Positions 20,143-28,338 of a stretch of DNA of 64,000 bases are shown one piece after another. Source of the stretch: Azospirillum brasilense (GTDB lineage Bacteria; Pseudomonadota; Alphaproteobacteria; Azospirillales; Azospirillaceae); assembly GCF_007827795.1 (NCBI RefSeq), contig NZ_VITI01000017.1, positions 41,226 through 105,225 on the forward strand, given 5' to 3'. The notes below the pieces were generated by a model. That model did not search any database. It was not told the origin of the DNA and saw only the letters and a program-made list of their open reading frames with translations. Position 1 is the stretch's first letter. The number at the start of each line of letters is the position of its first letter. The position numbers were made by a program, and so were the translations under genes.

Positions 20143-20853
20143 CTAGGTCGCGCTTCGCTCCGTCCAGCCGCAGGCGGCCAGCGCGTCCCGCATGTGCGGC
20201 GGGGGTGGTGCGACGGCGGTGACCGGTTCACGGTCGAAGGCCATGGTGAAGGTGACCGACCGCGCCAGCAGATGCAGGTTTCCCGGCGGCACGCGCACCG
20301 GGCCGTAATAGGGCTCGCCCACCAGCGGGCAGCCGATGGCCGCGCTGTGGACGCGGAGCTGGTGGGTGCGCCCGGTTCGCGGCCTCAGCTCCAGCCATGC
20401 TTTTCCGTTGCCGGTTCCCAGCACACGGTACTGGGTGACGGCGGGCTGGCCGGTGGGGTGCGTCACGATGTTCCAGGCGCCGGGGATCAGCAGCTTCAGC
20501 AAAGGGTAGTCGATGACCCCCTCCGCTTCCTCCGGGATGCCCTCGCTGACCGCCCAGTAAGTCTTCTCGACATGGCCGGCGGCGAACATGTCGCCCAGCC
20601 GCTTCAACGCCCAGAGCGACCGTCCGAGCACGAGGCAGCCCGCCGTGTCGCGGTCCAGCCGGTGGGCCAGCCGCGGCGGCGTGCCGTCCTCCTCCGCCAG
20701 GAAGGGCAGGTAGAGGTCGAGATGGTCGGTGATCCGCCCGGCCTTGTGCACGGCCAGCCCGGCGGGCTTGTCGATGATGAAGACGTCCGCGTCCTCGTGC
20801 AGGACTCGGGCGCGCAGCGTGGCGGGGGTGAAGGTGGTACCGGCGTCGCTCAT
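20143..20853 (-). CDS. RluA-family pseudouridine synthase
   Basis: The 236-residue protein has the RluA catalytic motif HRLDRDTAG with Asp67, FIIDKPAGLAVHK near residues 25-37 and RTGRTHQLRVH in the C-terminal half. It should isomerise uridine in rRNA or tRNA. It lacks the N-terminal S4 domain present in RluC/RluD. The product assignment stops at family level, because RluA-like members differ in target. The start codon abuts a 20-bp inverted-repeat arm. It converges with the BMP gene (3 bp apart). Confidence 0.9.
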   Translation of the reverse strand: MSDAGTTFTPATLRARVLHEDADVFIIDKPAGLAVHKAGRITDHLDLYLPFLAEEDGTPPRLAHRLDRDTAGCLVLGRSLWALKRLGDMFAAGHVEKTYWAVSEGIPEEAEGVIDYPLLKLLIPGAWNIVTHPTGQPAVTQYRVLGTGNGKAWLELRPRTGRTHQLRVHSAAIGCPLVGEPYYGPVRVPPGNLHLLARSVTFTMAFDREPVTAVAPPPPHMRDALAACGWTERSAT

Positions 20854-21005
20854 GGGCGCCACCCAAGCACGGCGCGGGGGGAGGGGCAAGCCCGCCGGCG
20901 GTTTCGCGCCACGGAACCACAACGGCGCACGGCCTGTTGCCCAACGAGCGGCGCCGTGGACACGTCTGGACCCATGCCGCCGTCTCGTGCTTGGGTGGCG
21001 CCCAT
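20852..21005. repeat. Perfect 20-bp inverted repeats flanking a 114-bp intergenic segment
   Basis: The 20 bases at 20852-20871 are the exact reverse complement of 20986-21005 (arm begins CGTGCTTGGGTGGCG read outward on each strand). The left arm touches the start codon of the pseudouridine synthase; the right arm ends about 43 bp before the VWA gene. The segment between shows little further symmetry. Confidence 0.85.
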
Positions 21006-21047
21006 CTTTACGGAATGACCAATCACCGTGGCGAAGGGATACGGGCG

Positions 21048-21794
21048 ATGGGTGAACGCGACAATCTGCCGGCGCAGCAGCGGTCCACCCAGACCGAGGT
21101 GGATGACTTCCTGAGCCGTGTGGCGGCCCTTCCACGGGCAACGGGGGGACCGCGCGGGCGTCTGATGTTCGCCATGGACGCCACGGCCAGCCGCGAGCCG
21201 ACCTGGGACCGCGCCTGCCAGATCCAGGGGGAGATGTTCCAGGCGACCTCCGCGCTCGGTGGCCTGGACATCCAGCTCGTCTATTACCGGGGGTTCCGCG
21301 AATGCCAGGCCAGCCCATGGGTCTGCAACGCGCAGGACCTGCTGCGGCGGATGACCGCGGTGTCCTGCATGGCCGGCCAGACCCAGATCGCCCGCGTGCT
21401 GGGGCACTGCATCAAGCAGACGCGGGACCGCAAGGTCAACGCGCTGGTCTTCGTCGGCGATTGCATGGAGGAGGACGTCGATCAACTCGCCCATCAGGCG
21501 GGCCAGTTGGGGCTGCTGGGCGTCCCGGTCTTCATTTTCCACGAGCGCGGGGATCTGATCGCCAAACGGGCCTTCCAGACCATCGCGCGGTTGAGCGGCG
21601 GCGCCTATTGCCCGTTCGACGGCTCGTCCGCCCAGCAATTGCGGGACCTGCTGAGCGCGGTCGCCGTCTACGCGGCGGGCGGCCGGGCGGCGCTGGAGCA
21701 TTACAGCCGCGGGCGGGGCGACGCGGTTCGGCTGCTCACCAGCCAGCTTGGGAACGGTCAGGGGGGACGCGGGGACCAAAGCCATGCATCATAG
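21048..21794 (+). CDS. VWA-domain protein
   Basis: The 248-residue protein carries a von Willebrand A-like domain, with the metal-ion-dependent adhesion site DATAS at residues 44-48 after LMFAMD. Later VNALVFVGDCMEED fits the second part of the site. No signal peptide or membrane segment is seen, so it is likely cytosolic. The ATG at 21048 follows AAGGGA; an ATG at 21015 would add 11 residues. It is 33 bp before the J-domain gene in the same direction, suggesting an operon. The role is unknown; bacterial VWA proteins often partner AAA ATPases or chaperones. Confidence 0.72.
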   Translation: MGERDNLPAQQRSTQTEVDDFLSRVAALPRATGGPRGRLMFAMDATASREPTWDRACQIQGEMFQATSALGGLDIQLVYYRGFRECQASPWVCNAQDLLRRMTAVSCMAGQTQIARVLGHCIKQTRDRKVNALVFVGDCMEEDVDQLAHQAGQLGLLGVPVFIFHERGDLIAKRAFQTIARLSGGAYCPFDGSSAQQLRDLLSAVAVYAAGGRAALEHYSRGRGDAVRLLTSQLGNGQGGRGDQSHAS

Positions 21795-21827
21795 GGTAGG
21801 ATTCGGCTAGGGAAGGGGCGGAGCGGG

Positions 21828-22568
21828 ATGTTTGGGTTTTTTCTCCTGGGCATCGCGCTGGTGGCCGGTCTCGCCATGCTGGCCCGCGTCTTCGTGTCCG
21901 CGGACCCGCACACGCTCGCCATGGCGGTGCGCTATGGCGGCATCGCGCTGGCGGCCGTGACGGTCGTGGTCCTGACCCTCACCGGACGGCTGGGCACCGC
22001 CATGATGCTGGGGGCGCTGGCCTTTCCGCTTCTGACGCGCTGGCGGACGCTGCGCGACGCTTTCCGCCCGTCGTCCTACGGGTCTTCTGCGGGTGGCGGG
22101 CAGACCTCGCAGATCGAGACCCTCTATCTGCGGATGACGCTGCAGCACGACACCGGCGCGATGGCGGGGGAGGTGCTGCACGGGCCGTGGCGCGGGCGGA
22201 CGCTGGAGTCGCTGAACCTGGGGCAACTGCTGGCGCTGCTGGAGGATTGCCGGCGCGACGATCCGCAATCGGCCTCCGTTCTCGAAGCGTGGCTGGAGCG
22301 TGCCCATCCCGACTGGCAGACCGCCGAAGAACAATCCGCTGATGGTACGAACAATTCCGGTCCGAAGGACAGTGGCGGCGGTCGCGGAAGCGGTTCTATG
22401 ACCCGCGACGAAGCCTATGATATTTTGGGGTTGTCGCCCGGCGCCACACCCGAACAGGTAAAGGACGCCCACCGACGGCTGATGATGAAAGTGCACCCAG
22501 ATCATGGGGGGTCCACCTATTTGGCGGCCAAGATCAACCAAGCGAAGGATTTGCTGCTGCGCAACTAA
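21828..22568 (+). CDS. Membrane-anchored J-domain protein
   Basis: The 246-residue protein has two hydrophobic segments at about residues 3-24 and 38-70, a cytosolic linker with a conserved-looking helical region (100-165), a Gly/Ser-rich spacer and a C-terminal J-domain of about 55 residues with the HPD motif in KVHPDHGG. Architecture, membrane anchor then terminal J-domain, recalls TIM14/DjlC-like co-chaperones that recruit an Hsp70 (DnaK) to the membrane. The partner and substrate are unknown. The ribosome site is GGAAGGGG. It is probably co-transcribed with the VWA gene. Confidence 0.85.
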   Translation: MFGFFLLGIALVAGLAMLARVFVSADPHTLAMAVRYGGIALAAVTVVVLTLTGRLGTAMMLGALAFPLLTRWRTLRDAFRPSSYGSSAGGGQTSQIETLYLRMTLQHDTGAMAGEVLHGPWRGRTLESLNLGQLLALLEDCRRDDPQSASVLEAWLERAHPDWQTAEEQSADGTNNSGPKDSGGGRGSGSMTRDEAYDILGLSPGATPEQVKDAHRRLMMKVHPDHGGSTYLAAKINQAKDLLLRN

Positions 22569-22701
22569 CCTTTTGCCGGGTTACGGAAGGGGAGTTGCGT
22601 CACCGAATCGCCTGTGGCAGAAAGCTGGACGAGCGTTTTGCAAACCTGCGAATCGTCTCCATATTCGAAGTATTTCCGCAAGCAACCACAAGAGAACCCC
22701 A

Positions 22702-23571
22702 ATGCGAAAGCCTGTGCGCAAGGTGGTGTTCCCCGTCGCCGGTCTCGGTACGCGCTTTCTGCCGGCCACCAAGGCGATTCCGAAGGAAATGCTGCCTTTG
22801 GTCGACCGGCCTCTGCTTCAGCATGCCGTGGAAGAGGCGCGGGCCGCCGGCATCGAGGATTTCGTGTTCGTCACGGGCCGCAGCAAGCGCGCCATCGAAG
22901 ACCATTTCGACGCCGACACGGAACTGAACCGCACCCTTGAGGAGCGCGGCAAGCTGGACGCCCTCGAGGTGGTGCGCGACAGCGAGATCGCGCCGGGCCG
23001 CTGCTTCTACACGCGCCAGCAGGTTCCGCTGGGCCTCGGCCATGCGGTGTGGTGCGCGCGGGCGGTGATCGGCAACGACCCCTTCGCCATCGTCCTGCCC
23101 GACGATTTCGTCCAGGGCGACACCCCCTGCCTGAAGCAGATGGTGGACGCTTACAACGAGGTGGGCGGCAACGTCGTCGCCGTCGTGGACGTCCCGCGTG
23201 AGCGGACCAGCAGCTACGGCATCCTCGACGTCGAGAAGGACGACGGCCGTCTGGCCACCGTCCGCGGCCTCGTCGAAAAGCCGAAGCCGGAAGAGGCGCC
23301 CTCCACCCTGTCGATCATCGGCCGCTACATCCTGCAGCCGGAGGTGTTCGACCATCTGGAGAAGCAGCAGCGTGGTGCCGGCAACGAGATCCAGCTCACC
23401 GACGCGATGGCCAAGCTGATCGGCACCCAGCCCTTCCACGGCCTGCGCTTCGAAGGCACCCGCTACGACTGCGGCGACAAGGTCGGCTTCATCGAGGCCA
23501 CGCTGGCCCACGCGCTGAAGCGTCCGGACATGGCGGACAAGGTCCGCGAGATGCTGCGCAAGTATTGCTGA
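22702..23571 (+). CDS. galU: UTP-glucose-1-phosphate uridylyltransferase
   Basis: GalU makes UDP-glucose for exopolysaccharide, LPS and trehalose synthesis. The 289-residue protein has the nucleotidyltransferase signature AGLGTRFLPATKAIPKEMLP near residues 14-33, VLPDDF and the EKP(K) segment after RGLVEKPKPEE. Length matches bacterial GalU. The in-frame upstream extension was rejected because the ATG at 22702 begins at the family N-terminus. A 9-bp GC stem at 23586-23617 follows the gene but has no T tract, so termination there is doubtful. Confidence 0.95.
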   Translation: MRKPVRKVVFPVAGLGTRFLPATKAIPKEMLPLVDRPLLQHAVEEARAAGIEDFVFVTGRSKRAIEDHFDADTELNRTLEERGKLDALEVVRDSEIAPGRCFYTRQQVPLGLGHAVWCARAVIGNDPFAIVLPDDFVQGDTPCLKQMVDAYNEVGGNVVAVVDVPRERTSSYGILDVEKDDGRLATVRGLVEKPKPEEAPSTLSIIGRYILQPEVFDHLEKQQRGAGNEIQLTDAMAKLIGTQPFHGLRFEGTRYDCGDKVGFIEATLAHALKRPDMADKVREMLRKYC

Positions 23572-23629
23572 AGCGGGCGGCCCGACCGCGGGAAGGGGCG
23601 CTGCCCTTTTCCCGCGGAGCGGGCGCTCG

Positions 23630-24238
23630 TCAGCGGCCGCCGGCGGCCCGGCGGGGAGGGCGTGCGGCTTCCTCCGGCGGGGCGGAGCGGCGGAAGGTGC
23701 TGAGTTCGGGGATGCGGTTCACCGACAGGCCGGCGACCCGGCAGGGCACCACCTCCAACACCTGGAATCCGGCCTTGCGCGGGTAGCGGGCGCTGACACG
23801 CTCGCGCACCTCCCGTTCCGTTTCGGCGGTCAGGAGACAGCGGCGGATGCCCACCCAGCCGCGCTGGCCCGTCATCACCGTGGCGTCGCTCGGCACATGA
23901 CGCACCGCGGCCTCCCAGAACCGGCCCGGACGGGGCTCGGAGCGGTCGAACACGTGGTAGCGCACGATCGGTGCCGCCTGTCTGGCATCAAGCTCGTTCA
24001 GGGCGGCCTGCATGTCCTGCTCCGCCTTCAGGGCGCGTTTCTCGGCCTCGGCGTGCTTCTGGGTGACCTGGGAATAGGCCGTGGCGATGTCCTCCACGTC
24101 CTTCCCAACCTCCTCCATCTTCTCGCGGATGCGCAGCTGGGCCTGCCGCAGAGCTTCCAATTGCCGCCGCCAGTAGCGGTTGGACAGCACCGTCAGCACC
24201 ATCAGCCCAAGGCTGAGATAGAGCATCATCCCGGTCAT
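23630..24238 (-). CDS. Membrane-anchored coiled-coil protein B (unknown function)
   Basis: I do not recognise a named family. The 202-residue protein has an N-terminal membrane segment (about 3-19), a long charged alpha-helical region with heptad pattern (about 20-90) and a C-terminal mixed domain (about 90-175), ending in an Arg/Pro/Ala-rich tail. Its C-terminal part lines up by eye with that of the gene just upstream: a Phe-Trp pair, Ala-Val, a Thr-Ala-Glu helix and a hydrophobic end with Val-Pro. Its ATG overlaps the TGA of that gene by four bases. With the N-terminus as anchor, the coiled coil may lie on either side of the membrane. Function is unassigned. Confidence 0.75.
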   Translation of the reverse strand: MTGMMLYLSLGLMVLTVLSNRYWRRQLEALRQAQLRIREKMEEVGKDVEDIATAYSQVTQKHAEAEKRALKAEQDMQAALNELDARQAAPIVRYHVFDRSEPRPGRFWEAAVRHVPSDATVMTGQRGWVGIRRCLLTAETEREVRERVSARYPRKAGFQVLEVVPCRVAGLSVNRIPELSTFRRSAPPEEAARPPRRAAGGR

Positions 24239-24795
24239 GCCGACGCTCCTTCCGCATCGGGGTCGGGCGCTTGGGCGAGCGGGACGACCATGGTCGGCAG
24301 GACGCCGTTCTTCACCGTGAAGGCGACGCGCGCCATCGCCGCCGCCTGATCGACGGAGTAGGTCCAGACATGGCCGACGTTCGAGTAGCTCCAGATCTGG
24401 CGGGCGAAGATCACGTCGCGTCGTTCGATGGACGGGAATTCGTCCTGCACGGCCAGCCGGACCCAGAAACAGCCGGCCTCCTCGCCGTCGCCCAGCTCAT
24501 GGACGAACTCCACCTTGGTGAGTTCCAGCGCCCTGATTTCGGACAGCGCCTTCTGCCGGCGTCCGGTGCATTCGGTGTAGCGGGCCTGGAAGGCGGTCAT
24601 CTCCTCCTGCCGCTGTTCCAGCTTGCGGGTCCATTCGCCCAGCGCCGTCTTCTTCCGGTCGTGCTGGCGCATCATGATGGTCTGGCGCGCCTTCTCCGAC
24701 GTGATCTGCCCGACGTCGATGACGATGGACAGGCCGAGCGCCGCGGCGCTGGTGACCAGCAGAAGCATGCCCAGGAACTCGGCCGATAAAACCAT
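24235..24795 (-). CDS. Membrane-anchored coiled-coil protein A (unknown function)
   Basis: This 186-residue protein has the same layout as its downstream neighbour: membrane segment (about 8-27), coiled-coil region (about 32-95), then a C-terminal domain (about 98-175) containing GCFWVRLAV, VWTYSVDQAAAMARVAF and VLPTMVVPLA. The two appear to be diverged paralogues that form a two-gene operon with a four-base overlap, which is suggestive of a hetero-oligomer. No catalytic motif is visible. The upstream 279 bp is shared with the divergent hydrolase gene and is noticeably less GC-rich than the genes. Confidence 0.75.
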   Translation of the reverse strand: MVLSAEFLGMLLLVTSAAALGLSIVIDVGQITSEKARQTIMMRQHDRKKTALGEWTRKLEQRQEEMTAFQARYTECTGRRQKALSEIRALELTKVEFVHELGDGEEAGCFWVRLAVQDEFPSIERRDVIFARQIWSYSNVGHVWTYSVDQAAAMARVAFTVKNGVLPTMVVPLAQAPDPDAEGASA

Positions 24796-25008
24796 TGGTG
24801 TACCTTATGGTTGCGGCGGAAGCTTCGCGTTGTCTTCATTGAGGACCGGGTTTCACGGCTTGGCATTGCGGTATTCCGTCGCACGGCCCGACGGATGCAG
24901 ACAGGAATATGTCCCGCGGTTGCAACAACCGGTCGATCAGCCTGAATTCCATTGATCTTTTCTGACCCATGCGCAAGCGTTCGGCCACAATGTCGCAGTG
25001 CTTGGACA

Positions 25009-25046
25009 CAGTCCTGAAATGTTGTGCACCTCCGGTCACAGGACTG
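25009..25046. promoter_or_regulatory. Inverted repeat upstream of isochorismatase-like gene
   Basis: Arms CAGTCCTG (25009-25016) and CAGGACTG (25039-25046) are perfect complements separated by 22 bp. The repeat ends 28 bp before the ATG, where an operator or leader hairpin would be placed. No regulator can be named. Confidence 0.4.
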
Positions 25047-25074
25047 ACATTTCCACATCTCAAGGGGAGGCCCC

Positions 25075-25827
25075 ATGCTGGACCTGATGACTCGCAGCGA
25101 CGAGGCGCTGGACACCATCCGCCGCACTTTTCCGGTGGCGCTCGGCGACTACGCGATGCCCGCCGGAGGCACTGGCCTGGTGATCATCGACGAGGTGAAG
25201 GGGTTTGCCGCCGTCGGTTGCGGCCCGCTCGCCCCGGCGGCACCGAACGCCCAGGTCGACCGTATGATCGCCGAGACGGACCGTCTGGCCCGCCGCTTCG
25301 CCGGGGCCGGCTGGCCGATCTGCGTCTCGCTGGACCGCCACGCCCCGGACAGGCCGGAGCCGCCCTATCCCCCGCACTGCCTGGTCGGCACCGGCCATGA
25401 CGAGCTGGTGTCCGAACTGGCCTGGCTCGAGTCGGAGCCGTCGGCGACCCTGATTGCCAAGGACTGCATCAATGTCTTCATCGGCGCGACGGAATTGGGC
25501 GCGGATGGCAAGGCCGGGCGCAACCGGCTGGTGGACTGGGTCAACGGCAACCGGCTGGTGTCGGTCGTCACCGTCGGCATCTGCACCGACGTGTGCGTGA
25601 TGGATTTCGTCCTGACCCTGCTGTCCGCGCGCAATCACGGCATGATGCCGACGCTGAAGGACGTGGTGGTCTACGAGCCGGGCTGCGCCACCTACGACCT
25701 GCCGGCGGAAACGGCGCGGGACCTCGGCCTTCCGGAGACGGCGGCCCACCCGCAGGAGCCAGCGCACCACATGGGCCTCTACATGATGGCGTCGCGCGGC
25801 GCGCTGCTGGCCGACACGCTGCGCTGA
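25075..25827 (+). CDS. Isochorismatase-family cysteine hydrolase (nicotinamidase-like)
   Basis: The 250-residue protein has the Asp-Lys-Cys triad of the family: Asp39 in VIIDEVKGF, Lys129 in LIAKDCINVF and Cys174 in GICTDVCVMDF. The segment PPHCLVGTGHDE corresponds to the PxHC(V)xGTxGxE element of nicotinamidases, which supports amide hydrolysis of a small aromatic amide. The Asp-x-x-x-His metal site typical of PncA is not clearly present, although RHAPD is close. So nicotinamidase is a possibility only. A strong AAGGGGAGG site precedes the ATG. Confidence 0.85.
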   Translation: MLDLMTRSDEALDTIRRTFPVALGDYAMPAGGTGLVIIDEVKGFAAVGCGPLAPAAPNAQVDRMIAETDRLARRFAGAGWPICVSLDRHAPDRPEPPYPPHCLVGTGHDELVSELAWLESEPSATLIAKDCINVFIGATELGADGKAGRNRLVDWVNGNRLVSVVTVGICTDVCVMDFVLTLLSARNHGMMPTLKDVVVYEPGCATYDLPAETARDLGLPETAAHPQEPAHHMGLYMMASRGALLADTLR

Positions 25828-25956
25828 GGCGAGGCAAATCAGGGCTTTCGCTTTTTCCAGGCGGCTCTGGTAACATCCCAGCGTGGCAAGGGTCCCGATC
25901 GTTCAACCGGCGTGCGATGCCGGCGGAAACGGCTGGACGGCGCGGAGACGTCGCAC

Positions 25957-27141
25957 GTGGAAGAGCGATATCTGAGGGCGATCCGCAACGCGCTGGTCAA
26001 GCATCAGCAATGGCTGACGCGTGACCCCAGCATGAAGGGCCGTTGCGCCGACCTCAGCTTCCACAACCTGTCGGGCCTGGGGCTTCGCCGCATCAACCTC
26101 AGCGGCGCGAAGCTCAGCGGGGCGAACCTGCACAGCGCCCGGCTGTCGGGGGCCGTTCTGTCGCGCACCGACCTGTTCGGCGCCGATCTGTCCAAGGCCG
26201 ACCTCACCGGCGCGTCGCTGGAAGGCGCCGACCTGCGCGGCGCGCGGGTGGAGGGCGCCATGATGGAGGAGGCCAATCTGCGCGGCGCCGACCTGCGCAA
26301 GGGCATGATGCTGGGGGCGGACGAACGCAAGCCGGCGGGCAACGCCGATGGCAGCACCACCTTCATCGGGTCCAAGATGGCCCGTGCCATCCTGTCCGAC
26401 GCGCGTCTGGCACAGTGCGACTTTTCCGGCTGCGATCTTTGCGGCGCGACCTTTTCCGGCAGCGACATGACCGGAACGATCCTGATCGGCGCCAATCTGA
26501 TCGGCGCGGTGATGGAGCGGGTGGAGATGCAGGGCGCCCTGCTGTGCGGCGCCCGGCTGGACGATGAATTGCGCCAGACGCTGGAGCGGCGCGGCATCGA
26601 CGTCGACGGCACCGGGCTGGTCAGCCTCGCCGGGCGGATGGCCGACAGCATTTCCGCGCACCAGCTCTGGGTCGAGCGCAACGCCGCCGCCGGCCTGCGG
26701 CTGGAGATGCAGCGCGTCGACCTGCGCGGCTACAACTTTGCCAACCAACTGCTGGCCGGCAGCGTGATGCGCTTCTGCGGGCTGCGCGGGGCGGACTTTT
26801 CCGGGGCGAAGCTGGTCATGGCGGATCTGTCCTACTGCGACCTGCGCGAGGCGGACTTCACCAGCGCCGACCTGTCCGGCTGCAACCTGCGCGGCGCCAA
26901 TCTGGCGGGGGCCAAGCTGTGGCGGGCGCGGCTGCGCCCGGTGGATTTGGCCGGGGACGGCAGCCGCCTGTGGCCGACCAACCTCGCCGAGGCCAGCCTG
27001 ACCGGCGCCGATCTGCGCGACACCAGCCTCGCCCGCGCGATCCTGCACGGCACCGACCTGACGCGCATCCGCGCCACCACGGAGACCCTGCGCGGCGCCG
27101 ATCTGAGCTTCGCCGTGGGGGTCGAGCCGCAATACGCTTGA
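25957..27141 (+). CDS. Pentapeptide-repeat protein
   Basis: The 394-residue protein consists mainly of A(D/N)Lxx pentapeptide repeats in several blocks (about residues 35-115, 125-190, 245-320 and 340-385), separated by short non-repeat stretches. Such repeats form right-handed quadrilateral beta helices. Some members protect DNA gyrase, others are membrane- or sugar-associated, but the fold does not define function. The start is a GTG preceded by GGAGAC; another GTG 15 codons earlier has weaker context. No signal peptide or membrane helix is seen. It stands alone between the hydrolase gene and the convergent BMP gene. Confidence 0.85.
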   Translation: MEERYLRAIRNALVKHQQWLTRDPSMKGRCADLSFHNLSGLGLRRINLSGAKLSGANLHSARLSGAVLSRTDLFGADLSKADLTGASLEGADLRGARVEGAMMEEANLRGADLRKGMMLGADERKPAGNADGSTTFIGSKMARAILSDARLAQCDFSGCDLCGATFSGSDMTGTILIGANLIGAVMERVEMQGALLCGARLDDELRQTLERRGIDVDGTGLVSLAGRMADSISAHQLWVERNAAAGLRLEMQRVDLRGYNFANQLLAGSVMRFCGLRGADFSGAKLVMADLSYCDLREADFTSADLSGCNLRGANLAGAKLWRARLRPVDLAGDGSRLWPTNLAEASLTGADLRDTSLARAILHGTDLTRIRATTETLRGADLSFAVGVEPQYA

Positions 27142-27149
27142 GAGAGTGC

Positions 27150-28142
27150 TTACGAGGCGTCGAGCACCCGGATGCGGCCCTGGATGATGGCCTCGCGCGC
27201 CTCCTCCAGCCGGTCGCGCATGACGGTGCTGACCAGCGCGCGGTTGTTGTCGTCCAGCGCGTAATCGACGCCGCGCTCGGCCAGCCCCAGGGCGCGCGAA
27301 CCGGGTGTCCAGGCGCCGCCGCGTCCCTCCCCGAAAGCGCGTTCCACCGCCAGATCCACCCGTTTCAGCATCGAGGTCAGGATGGTGCCGGGGTAGAGGT
27401 GGTTCTGGTTGCTGTCCACCCCGATGGCGAAGCGCCCACCGTCCTTGGCCGCCGCGAAGATTCCGAAGTTGGACACGCCGGCCCCGGCGAACACCACGTC
27501 GGCGCCGCGCTCGAACTGGGCCTTCGCCACCTCCGCCCCGGTGGTGGGATCGTTGAAGGCGGCGGGGGTGGTGCCGACGAAATTGACCAGCAGGCCGATG
27601 TCCGGGCGGGCGTGGCGGGCGCCCTGCTGGAAGCCGGCGATGAATTTGCGGATCAGCGGGATGTCCAGCGCCCCGATGAATCCGATGGTCCCCGTCCGCG
27701 ACGCCAAGGCCGCCAGCATGCCGACGAGGAAGGCCCCTTCCTGCTCCTTGAAGGTCACGGACTGGACGTTCGGCGCCTCCACCACCGCATCGATGAGTGT
27801 GAAGCGGACGGTGGGGTGCTTCGGCGCGAGGCTGGCGAGCGGTGCGGCGTAGTAGAAGCCGATCATCGCGAGGTCGGTCACGCCGCGGCGCAGCAGGGCG
27901 GCCACCGCCTGGTCGAATTGCGCCGTGCTGGCGGGCAGATAATCGCGGTAGGCGATCCCGGTGGCGTCCTTGAACCGCTCCGCCCCGGTGAAGGCGCCCT
28001 CGTTGAAGCTCTTGTCGAATTTCTGCCCCACCGCGTAGAGCAGCCCCGGCGCGAAGTCCTGCGCCAGCACCGGACAGGCGAGCGTGGCGAGGCCGGCGGC
28101 GCCCAGCGCCAGGACGGAGCGGCGGGACGGGTGGGTCGTCAT
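27150..28142 (-). CDS. BMP-family periplasmic substrate-binding protein (second of two)
   Basis: The 330-residue precursor has an RR-containing signal region ending near ACPVLAQ. The mature protein has the BMP/PnrA layout: VGQKFDKSFNEGAFTGAERF, a central TIGFIGALDIPLIRKFIAGFQQG and IGVDSNQNHLYPGTILTSMLKRVD, which is diagnostic of this family. Members bind nucleosides, thiamine-like or other ligands for ABC import. No permease or ATPase gene is adjacent. It is divergent from the SDR gene across a region that holds two palindromic operator-like sites. Confidence 0.88.
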   Translation of the reverse strand: MTTHPSRRSVLALGAAGLATLACPVLAQDFAPGLLYAVGQKFDKSFNEGAFTGAERFKDATGIAYRDYLPASTAQFDQAVAALLRRGVTDLAMIGFYYAAPLASLAPKHPTVRFTLIDAVVEAPNVQSVTFKEQEGAFLVGMLAALASRTGTIGFIGALDIPLIRKFIAGFQQGARHARPDIGLLVNFVGTTPAAFNDPTTGAEVAKAQFERGADVVFAGAGVSNFGIFAAAKDGGRFAIGVDSNQNHLYPGTILTSMLKRVDLAVERAFGEGRGGAWTPGSRALGLAERGVDYALDDNNRALVSTVMRDRLEEAREAIIQGRIRVLDAS

Positions 28143-28196
28143 CGGGCGGGCTTTTCCGAAAAGGAAGGGCAAGCGCAGTCTAGACGGGAAAGGTTC

Positions 28197-28231
28197 ATTG
28201 ACGCATAGGTCAATTGAATGACGCATGCGTC
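28197..28231. promoter_or_regulatory. Paired palindromic operator-like sites
   Basis: Two palindromes share TGACGCAT, whose copies begin exactly 20 bp apart (28199 and 28219), i.e. two helical turns. The first is ATTGAC-6-GTCAAT (28197-28214), the second the perfect 12-mer GACGCATGCGTC (28220-28231). They lie between the divergent BMP and SDR genes. Spacing and symmetry suit cooperative binding of a dimeric repressor such as a TetR-family protein, which is inferred. Confidence 0.6.
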
Positions 28232-28338
28232 TGGACGGCGTACCGGGGATGTGTGGTAGCATCGTCGACAACGGACCGGCTGCGGCGGCCAGTTGCGGCG
28301 GCCAGCTCCGGCGGAAAAACCATGGGGAGGGAAGCGAT

